7,623 nt of DNA from Promethearchaeota archaeon (GCA_014729315.1 WJKD01000186.1:1-7623); one strand, 5' to 3'. Counted from the stretch's first letter, positions 1 through 5,674 are shown. A program made the numbers and translations. Notes: generated from the sequence alone by a model not told the origin.

Positions 1-411
1 ATTTATATATTCAACAATTTCTTTATCGCTAAGCTTGATCAATTGTCTGCTTGTCGAGATAGCATCAGCGAAAACTGATAGTTCTCCGGTCCATTCCTTT
101 TCTCTAATGGTATCGTTAAAAATTTCGGCAATTTTTTTGACCTTTGGATAATACAGTTCTGAATTGTCATTTTCATCACATATTAAAGCAGTAAGGATTT
201 CCCCTTCTTTGTAGATTATTACTTTTCTTTCGTGAGTCAAAAAGTTCTTGATTTTGCCAAATCTCAACTCTTTTAAGAAATCTCTTATCGCTTTAACCAT
301 ACCTGAAGCAAGACACCCGATATCTTCGTCAATACTGCCTTCATCTGCTAATACAAGAGTGCAAATGTTAATACCAGTGTGCTCCTGCATTACTATGAGA
401 TTATATAACAA
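1..411 (-). CDS. Longin/roadblock-like small protein, C-terminus cut by window edge
   Basis: An open minus-strand frame of 137 codons runs off the left edge. The translation opens LLYNLIVMQEHTGINICTLV, continues through a helix with LASGMVKAIRDFLKELRF, then strands (KVIIYKEGEILTALIC) and a second helix (ELYYPKVKKIAEIFNDTI). This beta-beta-helix-beta-beta-helix pattern, with an opening 'hydrophobic strand, Q-x-H-[ST]-G' turn, resembles the longin/roadblock-like domains that are very numerous in Asgard archaea and are linked there to small GTPases. That link is family knowledge, not visible here. I chose the TTG at 411 as start because an in-frame stop lies 9 codons upstream, a GGAG lies 11 nt upstream (423-426), and the first beta strand would be cut if translation began at the in-frame ATG at 390. 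The start remains uncertain. No partner gene is visible. The tail after about residue 105 (EWTGELSVFADAISTS) shows no recognisable motif. Confidence 0.7.
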   Translation of the reverse strand, partial: MLYNLIVMQEHTGINICTLVLADEGSIDEDIGCLASGMVKAIRDFLKELRFGKIKNFLTHERKVIIYKEGEILTALICDENDNSELYYPKVKKIAEIFNDTIREKEWTGELSVFADAISTSRQLIKLSDKEIVEYIN

Positions 412-530
412 AGTTTTATTTACTCCGAAAAGTGATTTTTGAAATAATTAACAATTCTCTAACCCTTAAATTTAAGCTTATCCAAAAAATGTCAGAAAAA
501 AACCATTTCTTTTTGTGAAATAATCTCTTG

Positions 531-545
531 ATTTATATAAATTTT
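531..545 (-). promoter_or_regulatory. Candidate TATA box for the longin-like gene
   Basis: The minus strand reads AAAATTTATATAAAT, a good match to an archaeal TATA box, but it lies about 120 nt upstream of the proposed start, so the leader would be long. A second candidate is the 12-bp palindrome CTTAAATTTAAG at 465-476, about 54 nt upstream of the start. The sequence does not decide between them. Confidence 0.35.
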
Positions 546-584
546 AAAGATTAATAATCATTCTTTTATTCGACACATTTTTTT

Positions 585-594
585 AAAAAAAAAA
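585..594 (-). terminator. T-tract terminator of the methyltransferase operon
   Basis: The minus strand has ten consecutive T residues about 40 nt after the stop codon of the UroD/MtaA-like gene, preceded by CC and with no strong hairpin. This is the usual form of an archaeal intrinsic terminator. It separates the operon from the downstream longin-like gene. Confidence 0.6.
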
Positions 595-634
595 GGTTTG
601 GATAATTTAACTCATAATTTATGTTCAATGTAAC

Positions 635-1681
635 TTAATAATATGCGTGTTTTAACGCAATATTAAGCATATCTGCTATTTTTTGAATGGATACATTATG
701 GGGGATCATATGTTGAGTTGATAAAATATACTTTCCTCCCTCCTTGTTTTCATTAATCATGTTACTTATAACATTGTCCATAAAATCAAGAGACCAATCT
801 CCAAATTCAAGATTGTTAATATTTCCGAAGAGAGAATACTCCCCTTCCGATTTCTGTCGGACTTCCGTTAAATCGTCGTTTGAGGATGGAAAAACACCTA
901 ATACTCCCATCTTATCAAACAAATCTGCGAATGGTAAGATATCTCCTCCCGCAGTATAAAAGACAATTGGTGCACTTATATCGTTTTTTAGTTGCTTATA
1001 AAGCGGTATGACATAGTCAATAAAGACATCTCTTGGTATACTAGTAGCCGTAGCTAATCCGTCGACCAACACTATCACATCAGCTCCGGCTTCAATATGT
1101 CCTTTAGCCCAAGTATTACAAAATGACCTAGAGAATTCAAGAGCATACGAAATATTTTCTGGTTCCATCAACATAAATTCGAACCACTCGGTCGTGCCCA
1201 TAAGTAGTGAAGGAAAGGAAAATGGTCCTGATTGAACAGATAATATAGGAATCTTTCCCTTATATAATTCAGCTAATCCTTTCGTGGTTTTTATCGTTTT
1301 AATATAGTCCTCGTTATCGTAAATATTAGGTATCTTGTTTTCTGCAAAAAATTCCAAGCTTTTGACGATGGGATTCCCCGAATTTGGAGAACTCTCCTGA
1401 AAAAAGAGGGTTTTCATACCAAACAATTCTGTTTCAATAGGAAGGTAATAAAAATTTGAGACATAGTCCAGATTTAGTAATTTCTGAAGTTTTTTTTGAC
1501 CATTGATTACATTCTCCGCATCCGAATAATAACTCTCAACATTCATATTTACCAATCTTGAAGGAATGCTATCTATCATCGGAAAAAGCGGAATTCTATC
1601 TGGAGTTTCTCCAGAAACTGTTGCCAATAACCTATCTAAGGCGTTTAATTTATCTTTTCCTTTTTCTTTAATCAATGACAC
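635..1681 (-). CDS. UroD/MtaA-family corrinoid-dependent methyltransferase-like protein
   Basis: This 348-residue protein has the (beta/alpha)8 signature of the UroD superfamily. It shows an N-terminal LDRLLATVSGETPDRIPLFP (family pattern 'GExPDRxP', about residues 16-34), SGPFSFPSLLMGT (151-163), IEAGADVIVLVDGLATATSI (196-215), PIVFYTAGGD (238-247), SLFGNINN (283-290) and YILSTQHMIP (318-327). Length is normal for MtaA/MtbA-type enzymes, which move a methyl group from a corrinoid protein to coenzyme M using a His-x-Cys...Cys zinc site. Aligned by eye, those ligands are Tyr242, Ala244 and His324 here, so the canonical thiol-activating zinc site is absent. The Arg/Asp hallmarks of true uroporphyrinogen decarboxylase near the N-terminus are also missing, though a His sits at the C-terminal position that is catalytic in UroD. 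Translation starts at GTG with a strong AGGAGGT six bases upstream, inside the last codons of the corrinoid protein gene. A role in corrinoid methyl transfer is inferred from fold and partner; the acceptor is unknown. Confidence 0.85.
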   Translation of the reverse strand: MSLIKEKGKDKLNALDRLLATVSGETPDRIPLFPMIDSIPSRLVNMNVESYYSDAENVINGQKKLQKLLNLDYVSNFYYLPIETELFGMKTLFFQESSPNSGNPIVKSLEFFAENKIPNIYDNEDYIKTIKTTKGLAELYKGKIPILSVQSGPFSFPSLLMGTTEWFEFMLMEPENISYALEFSRSFCNTWAKGHIEAGADVIVLVDGLATATSIPRDVFIDYVIPLYKQLKNDISAPIVFYTAGGDILPFADLFDKMGVLGVFPSSNDDLTEVRQKSEGEYSLFGNINNLEFGDWSLDFMDNVISNMINENKEGGKYILSTQHMIPHNVSIQKIADMLNIALKHAYY

Positions 1682-1682
1682 T

Positions 1683-2387
1683 TTAAGACCTCCTAAAAAA
1701 TCTAATTATTTTGCTAAATCTGCTTTTTCTTGAGGATTTTTTTTCTAAGATTTTGTCCAACAATTCGTACATATCTTCTGCAGAGTCGTCAGCCCCGACC
1801 TTGTCAATTAAACCGTAATTATAGATGAAAGGCGCTCCACCTACATAGAATTTTATAGCTTTCCTATGGTTCATCTGATCGAGCAATTCACCAATCCTTC
1901 TAACCCCAATAATATTATGAAGCATCATGGTACTAACAAACAAGTACTGTGCATCATTCTCAACAGCGGCATCGACAAAGGTTCTTGGTTTTACGTTTAA
2001 TCCTAGATCAATAATTTCAAAATTATTTATTTCTAAAAATAACTTTAAAATTTTTATTCCAAGGCCGTGAAAATCATTTTCAATGGTACCTAAAACAATT
2101 TTTTTCTTTTCTCCTGCGACTTTAGATTCTTTTAAATATGGTCTAATTTTTTCGATGGAATCTTCAGCTATTTTTCCAATGGCTAAAAGCTGAAACGCAC
2201 TTACATTAATATATCCCTCGTCGCTAAAACTTTGAAATCTTTTTATACTTTCGGCAATTCCTTTCGTAATTAAATCTTTTGCCGGTAGCTTCTTTTCAAG
2301 GGCTCTGTCCACCAACTTCAAAGCTTCCTTATATTCGCGATTGTTAGTATACTCGTAAAATTTGTGTTGAAATTCAGTTATATTCAT
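1683..2387 (-). CDS. Corrinoid (B12-binding) methyltransferase protein, MtaC/MtbC/MttC type
   Basis: This 234-residue protein has the two-domain layout of methyltransferase corrinoid proteins. Residues 1-90 form a helical cap (EALKLVDRALEKKLPAKDLI and onward), and residues 95-215 a Rossmann-like B12-binding domain. The cobalamin motif DxHxxG is intact at 105-110 (DFHGLG), with His107 the expected lower cobalt ligand. LGLNVKPRTFVDAA (128-141), ST at 152-153 and VGGAPF (182-187) fit the rest of the fold. Such proteins carry a methyl group on cobalt between a substrate-specific methyltransferase and an acceptor enzyme. The start ATG has AAGGAG a few bases upstream. The stop codon is one base from the start of the UroD/MtaA-like gene, and the final Arg-Arg-Ser codons form that gene's ribosome binding site, so the two are translationally coupled. 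Odd feature: the last 19 residues hold nine Lys/Arg and no acidic residue, a tail not expected in this family. No substrate methyltransferase (MtaB, MttB or MtmB type) and no RamA-like activator is in the window. Confidence 0.92.
   Translation of the reverse strand: MNITEFQHKFYEYTNNREYKEALKLVDRALEKKLPAKDLITKGIAESIKRFQSFSDEGYINVSAFQLLAIGKIAEDSIEKIRPYLKESKVAGEKKKIVLGTIENDFHGLGIKILKLFLEINNFEIIDLGLNVKPRTFVDAAVENDAQYLFVSTMMLHNIIGVRRIGELLDQMNHRKAIKFYVGGAPFIYNYGLIDKVGADDSAEDMYELLDKILEKKSSRKSRFSKIIRFFRRS
1688..1694 (-). promoter_or_regulatory. Shine-Dalgarno embedded in the end of the corrinoid gene
   Basis: AGGAGGT on the minus strand lies six bases before the GTG start of the methyltransferase-like gene. 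It is made of the AGG AGG TCT codons (Arg-Arg-Ser) that end the corrinoid protein. It decides the GTG start at 1681 and implies translational coupling and a fixed ratio of the two products. Confidence 0.85.
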
Positions 2388-2530
2388 ATTCTCCTTAACC
2401 TTATTTATTTAATATTGAACTTGTTAATTCAGATCAATAAACGAAAAATATTAATTTTCAACAAATCGAAATTATGATATTATTAATTACTTTTTTTTAT
2501 AAAAAATAAATTTCCGAATTAATAACCTCA

Positions 2531-2563
2531 GACTTATTTATATTTGAAATTCAAATTTGAAAT
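2531..2563 (-). promoter_or_regulatory. Candidate TATA box and adjoining operator of the corrinoid operon
   Basis: The minus strand carries CAAATATAAATAAG (centre near 2539), a plausible archaeal TATA box. Immediately upstream of it, at 2542-2563, are two interlocking symmetrical elements. ATTTGAAATTCAAAT (2542-2556) has perfect 7-bp arms around one base, and TTCAAATTTGAA (2550-2561) is a perfect 12-bp palindrome. Equivalently, ATTTGAAAT occurs twice with a 13-bp period (2542 and 2555). Paired palindromes at the TFB-recognition position look like an operator. The leader to the corrinoid start would be about 125 nt, so a nearer AT-rich TATA (around 2495-2505) cannot be excluded. Confidence 0.45.
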
Positions 2564-2630
2564 AGATAGAACAACTTAGAAGTCCATAATTCCGCTTTTA
2601 AACTATGATTTCTATGAGACAAAGAAGAAA

Positions 2631-2670
2631 ATGAGAAGAGATGTTCCCTCCCCTAATATCTCATTCTCAT
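2631..2670. repeat. Bulged inverted repeat (12-bp stem)
   Basis: ATGAGAAGAGAT at 2631-2642 pairs with ATCTCATTCTCAT at 2658-2670 with a single bulged base, around a 15-nt loop that is pyrimidine-rich on the plus strand. It lies upstream of both divergent genes and is not next to a gene end. It could be a protein-binding site or part of a structured transcript; the sequence alone does not say which. Confidence 0.55.
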
Positions 2671-2940
2671 AATATTAATCAGGATTTTTGTATCTTTTAG
2701 ATCAGTGCAAACTTTAATTTTGCCCTATTGATCCTTAGTAAGGCTCTCAAAATCAAATTAGCAATGCTCTAATTTTCTCATTAAGCGTTTACGCAATTTT
2801 CCATATCCTTCCTTAATGTATAAGGTATAATTTATAGATATTTAAAGTAATCTCATCTTCGAAGAAAAATTCTATAGGCTATTTTATTCGACATTCTAAC
2901 CAGTAGTTTCTATTTGAGCGGATTTAGTTAAATAGACGGC

Positions 2941-2980
2941 AAATTGATTCTCTCAATTTAATTGTATGTTATAATAATAC
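2941..2980 (+). promoter_or_regulatory. Candidate promoter and operator for the RHH-protein gene
   Basis: AAATTGA and TCAATTT (2941-2947 and 2953-2959) form a perfect 7-bp inverted repeat with a 5-nt spacer, just upstream of an AT-rich TATA-like stretch GTTATAATAATAC at 2968-2980. A start site near 3000 would leave a leader of about 60 nt. The symmetrical site would suit autoregulation by a dimeric RHH protein. This is inference from position. Confidence 0.35.
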
Positions 2981-3059
2981 GCAAAATAACTTAAAGATCA
3001 AAATTAATAAAAAATGTAATGTATGCATAAATAGTAAATCAATAAAAAAGGAAAAAAAA

Positions 3060-4127
3060 ATGAGGAGATATCTTTCACAAAAAAGGAACACTAGAATTTC
3101 TTTTACGACTTCTGATTCTTTAAAAGATTGGATCGAACGTTATGTAAAGAAAATGCAAAAAAAATATCCCGAAGACGATAGATATAAGAGTATTTCTTCA
3201 TTTTGTCATCACTCGTTAGAAAAAGTATTAGAAATATTCGAGAAAGGCAAAACACTTGACGATTTTGATAAGGTTGTTGACGCAGAAACCGAAGAGCTTT
3301 ATGGATCAAACAGCTTTAGAGCTTTTATTCCTTTACACGAACCCGCGCTTGCTATGAATAGATACGAAGAGATTAACTTCGATTTTGTGTCAAGATTAGT
3401 GTTTGCTCTTATGAGAACCTACTTAAAAAACCACGAGGACGATCCCATTGAAAGCGCACAGAGATGGTTCGAACGAATAAGGAGCTATTATATGACAACA
3501 AATTTGAGAAAAATATTTAATATTGAGATTAGTCGGCTTAAAGGAGATAACTTTCTGGTGAGATTTGAATTTTCAGCGGATATAGCTAACGCTCATTTCG
3601 AAAACTGTAAGTTTATCGCTGCGGTTTTTGGTTGCTTAGGTGTTGTTATTGAGGATCTTGTGTATTCCAAGAAGCAGATCTATGTTAGGTTTGATTTGGT
3701 CCCTACAGATCTCTTTTACGATAAAGAAATTAGAAAAAAAGAAAGAATTAAGTTAATGAAAAATAATGTGGCGAAATTAATTGATTATAATCGAATTTTA
3801 GAAGATAAAGATTTTTACCTATGGACAAAACTCGCTCAATATGACGATATTTCTTTACAGTTTAAAAATCAATATTCCTTAGAAAAAAGAATTAAACCGA
3901 TCTTGGATAATATTAGAGAGAGTGCGGATAGGAGGATATACCCTCAAAAAATTTTAAAGTTTTTCGAAAAGCTTCATTGGATACGGTTAGACGAGATGCT
4001 AACCTCTTTTCAAATCATAGGACCTGACCAATTAGATTCTGAAATAAAAGATACTGTAATTGAATTTATTTCAGACTATTATAATATTACAAAAAAGAAA
4101 GAAATGTATTATTTAGAACAAAAATAA
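3060..4127 (+). CDS. RHH-type putative regulator with possible V4R-like sensory middle domain
   Basis: This 355-residue protein is not a member of a named family that I recognise with certainty. Residues 10-60 fit a ribbon-helix-helix DNA-binding unit: a strand with alternating residues (TRISFTTS), helix A (DSLKDWIERYVKKMQ), a charged insertion longer than usual (KKYPEDDRYKS), and helix B (ISSFCHHSLEKVLEIFEKG). Residues about 147-213 (LRKIFNIEISRLKGDNFLVR, then CKFIAAVFGCLGVVIEDL and KQIYVRFDLV) resemble the strand-strand-helix-strand end of V4R/heme-NO-binding-like sensor folds, including a Cys-led helix. This match is by eye and weak. The remaining 140 residues are mostly charged and helical with no known motif. 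There is no signal peptide or membrane segment, so it should be cytosolic. The start ATG has only a weak AAGGA upstream. It is the only plus-strand gene, divergent from the corrinoid operon and convergent with the ferredoxin, so control of the corrinoid operon is a reasonable hypothesis. Confidence 0.8.
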   Translation: MRRYLSQKRNTRISFTTSDSLKDWIERYVKKMQKKYPEDDRYKSISSFCHHSLEKVLEIFEKGKTLDDFDKVVDAETEELYGSNSFRAFIPLHEPALAMNRYEEINFDFVSRLVFALMRTYLKNHEDDPIESAQRWFERIRSYYMTTNLRKIFNIEISRLKGDNFLVRFEFSADIANAHFENCKFIAAVFGCLGVVIEDLVYSKKQIYVRFDLVPTDLFYDKEIRKKERIKLMKNNVAKLIDYNRILEDKDFYLWTKLAQYDDISLQFKNQYSLEKRIKPILDNIRESADRRIYPQKILKFFEKLHWIRLDEMLTSFQIIGPDQLDSEIKDTVIEFISDYYNITKKKEMYYLEQK

Positions 4128-4132
4128 TTAGT

Positions 4133-4164
4133 AATATTCAATATTTAGACGATTCACGAATCGT
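4133..4164. terminator. Symmetrical elements between the convergent RHH and ferredoxin genes
   Basis: Only 26 bp separate the two stop codons. The perfect inverted repeat ACGATTC-AC-GAATCGT (4149-4164) spans the ferredoxin stop codon, and AATATT-C-AATATT lies at 4133-4145. Plus-strand GGTTTTATTG follows at about 4171-4180, and minus-strand ATTATTTTTG lies at 4119-4128. A bidirectional terminator is plausible, although archaeal termination usually depends on the T-tract rather than the stem. Confidence 0.4.
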
Positions 4165-4591
4165 ATTGTATCGGTTTTATTGCACCTTCTGGGCAGGATG
4201 ATTCGCACTTTAAGCATCCTTGGCACTTTTCTATCTCTTTAAATTTGAACTTAATGCCAACTTTTTCTTTTCCGTTGAGATCTTTTATATCTCCTTCAAA
4301 AAATAAATGGTTTGGACAAAAACGACCGTTATCCTTCAAGCATTCTCCGCACATCGAACATTTTTCGTGATCTATTTTCACCGACACTACTTGATTAGGC
4401 TCGACTGATGTCACTTGGATGGCATTTTTGGGGCATACTTGAATGCAGGAAAGACAACCTCTACACTTCGAATAATCAACGAGTCTCATACTTTTCTCAA
4501 AATAAATTGCTTTTTGTCTACAAGCCCTTAAACAGCGTTCACAATGCATGCAAAGCTCTTGGTCAATTTGAATAGGAATGAACTTTTCCAT
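4154..4591 (-). CDS. Polyferredoxin with four four-cysteine motifs
   Basis: The 145-residue protein has sixteen cysteines in four motifs: C14/17/20/24, C43/46/49/53, C78/81/84/92 and C123/126/129/133. Three are the classical CxxCxxCxxxC. The third is CxxCxxCx7CP, with a longer last gap. The second and fourth have the usual Pro after the last Cys, while the first has Arg (CRQKAI). This predicts four [4Fe-4S] clusters, arranged as two bacterial-type 2[4Fe-4S] modules (residues 1-62 and 70-145) joined by a short linker, acting as a soluble low-potential electron carrier. No other cofactor domain is present, so it is not a fragment of a larger oxidoreductase as far as can be seen. The start ATG has only a poor GGGAT upstream, and the last codons overlap a perfect inverted repeat. 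Electron supply to the nearby corrinoid system or rubrerythrin is possible, but nothing in the sequence ties them. Confidence 0.92.
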   Translation of the reverse strand: MEKFIPIQIDQELCMHCERCLRACRQKAIYFEKSMRLVDYSKCRGCLSCIQVCPKNAIQVTSVEPNQVVSVKIDHEKCSMCGECLKDNGRFCPNHLFFEGDIKDLNGKEKVGIKFKFKEIEKCQGCLKCESSCPEGAIKPIQYDS

Positions 4592-4624
4592 AATAATCCC
4601 GGCACTTCGTTCTACAATAGGTCG

Positions 4625-4690
4625 TTTAATTAAATAGTACTACGTTAATAATTTAATCAAATAGTCTATTGAAAAAATGCATATAAATTT
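4625..4690 (-). promoter_or_regulatory. Ferredoxin promoter region with a 14-bp direct repeat
   Basis: The minus strand carries AAATTTATATGC at 4679-4690, a good TATA box that would place the start site near 4658 with a leader of about 65 nt. Two near-identical 14-mers, TTTAATTAAATAGT (4625-4638) and TTTAATCAAATAGT (4652-4665), one mismatch apart and with a 27-bp period, lie around and downstream of that start. They could be operator half-sites. The first copy is itself TATA-like and could drive a nearly leaderless transcript. Confidence 0.4.
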
Positions 4691-4801
4691 CCCGTTTATG
4701 GTCTATCAATAAAGTAGGGATAAAAATATCACATATTTCAAATTATATCATTATTTTAGATAAAAAGCGTTATTTAAATTCAGAGCTCGTATAGGTTTTT
4801 G

Positions 4802-4831
4802 TAAAATAAAATAAGATAAAAGAAAGGAAAA
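4802..4831 (-). terminator. T-rich terminator of the first PAC2 gene
   Basis: Directly after the stop codon the minus strand shows about 30 nt of clustered T residues broken by C and A (TTTTCCTTTCTTTTATC and onward). This is a typical archaeal multi-T terminator, with no hairpin. Confidence 0.55.
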
Positions 4832-4832
4832 T

Positions 4833-5630
4833 TCACTGATAATATTGAGTGTAATCTCCTTTTCCAGTTTTTCCTGGAAGTTGCTGTTGATTTTGGTATT
4901 CTTGGGCCTTTTGCGCCAGTTCAAGCATCTTAGCCTTGATCTCTTTCCCTTCTTCTATTAGGTTTTTTGTTTCTATATTAAGATCGTAAATGTTGTTCAA
5001 TACATCAATAATTGCAGCAGCACCTTCGGGGGTTGGGATTTCTAAGACGGGAGTAAATAATGCGTACGCGTTTAAATTATTAGTAAGAGCTTCGTTTAAG
5101 ATTGTAGCTTCGGGTCCCATGATGATCCCTTTTTCCACCTTATTCATTCCATAATTCTTTAGATTGTCCATCATCTCTTTTTCGGCAGCAAAATAAACGG
5201 GATAGTCTTCAATGATTCCTTTTTTTGGTATACCTTGAAAGATAACAATATTCTTTGAACGAATATCCTCGCTCAGAGCCCAATTGCAGATAGTTTTTGC
5301 TAAGTCGTTATAAGCCGTAGAGACTTCAAAAGGGACTTCACATATACCTACAATTAAATTATGCTTTGGAGTGTAATAAAGGCGGAAAGGGTGTTTCAAA
5401 ATGCCATCGTAAAATACAGAGATGGGAGGAAGAAATTCGCTCGTGATAAAACCAATTTCTTTAATGTCAGGAATTTGTTCAATGAGGGTATTAGCTATTA
5501 TTGGTCCGATTAGACCGATTCCAGCAAATCCTAAGATTATGCTTGAATCCTCCTTAAATCCTGTGCTAAAGTCAAAAATGACCACTTTACTTTTTTTGCC
5601 AGCATCGCATATATATTCTTTAGTTACCAT
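4833..5630 (-). CDS. PAC2-family protein (proteasome assembly chaperone-like), paralogue A
   Basis: The 265-residue protein matches the PAC2 family: ILGFAGIGLIGPIIANTL (32-49), EIGFITSEFLPPISVFYDG (58-76), NLIVGICEVPF (91-101), NIVIFQGIPKKG (127-138), MGPEATILNEAL (171-182) and IPTPEGAAAIIDVLN (198-212). A C-terminal charged helix (about 224-248) is followed by a Gly/Lys/Gln-rich linker. The last three residues, Tyr-Tyr-Gln, fit the HbYX motif with which Pba1/Pba2 and archaeal Pba proteins insert into alpha-ring pockets of the 20S proteasome. A soluble multimeric chaperone or adaptor of the proteasome is therefore the best guess; not every archaeal PAC2 protein binds proteasomes. The start ATG is supported by alignment with paralogue B and by an upstream GTGA. 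It is followed by its own terminator and preceded by its own promoter, so it is probably transcribed apart from paralogue B. The two are roughly two-thirds identical by eye, which suggests gene duplication with both copies intact. Confidence 0.9.
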   Translation of the reverse strand: MVTKEYICDAGKKSKVVIFDFSTGFKEDSSIILGFAGIGLIGPIIANTLIEQIPDIKEIGFITSEFLPPISVFYDGILKHPFRLYYTPKHNLIVGICEVPFEVSTAYNDLAKTICNWALSEDIRSKNIVIFQGIPKKGIIEDYPVYFAAEKEMMDNLKNYGMNKVEKGIIMGPEATILNEALTNNLNAYALFTPVLEIPTPEGAAAIIDVLNNIYDLNIETKNLIEEGKEIKAKMLELAQKAQEYQNQQQLPGKTGKGDYTQYYQ

Positions 5631-5674
5631 TTATTATCTCACGATATAATTACTCAGTTTTTGAATAATAACTC

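Larger units (their letters stand above)
2388..3059. other. 672-bp divergent intergenic region without a convincing gene
   Basis: This stretch separates the minus-strand corrinoid operon from the plus-strand RHH gene. I see no tRNA, no CRISPR and no open frame of useful length on either strand. It holds several symmetrical elements: the ATTTGAAAT pair near 2542-2563, a bulged hairpin at 2631-2670, CCTTA-5-TAAGG at 2811-2825, the palindrome TCTTCGAAGA at 2856-2865 and a perfect 7-bp stem at 2941-2959. Plus-strand AT-rich promoter-like sequence occurs at 2826-2847 and 2968-2980. The part from about 2650 to 2830 is less AT-rich than the rest and contains a coding-like but interrupted minus-strand frame, described in the findings. 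Confidence 0.6.

Noticed and set aside
635..1681. Annotation as heme-pathway uroporphyrinogen decarboxylase (HemE)
   Set aside because: The N-terminal Arg/Asp substrate-binding residues are missing and the gene is coupled to a corrinoid protein, not to heme biosynthesis genes.
2653..2755. In-frame TAG codons read as pyrrolysine, making a longer protein in the divergent spacer
   Set aside because: The same frame also contains a TAA, there is no credible start or ribosome binding site, and no pyrrolysine genes are visible. A relic or chance is simpler.
2388..3059. C/D-box sRNA, tRNA or riboswitch in the long spacer
   Set aside because: No paired C and D boxes, cloverleaf or known aptamer core could be traced by eye; the symmetrical elements are short and scattered.
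3103..3309. Minus-strand 68-codon frame inside the RHH gene, and other antisense frames (248-442, 744-959, 5422-5649, 6154-6336)
   Set aside because: They lie opposite well-supported genes, lack ribosome binding sites and have no recognisable protein features.
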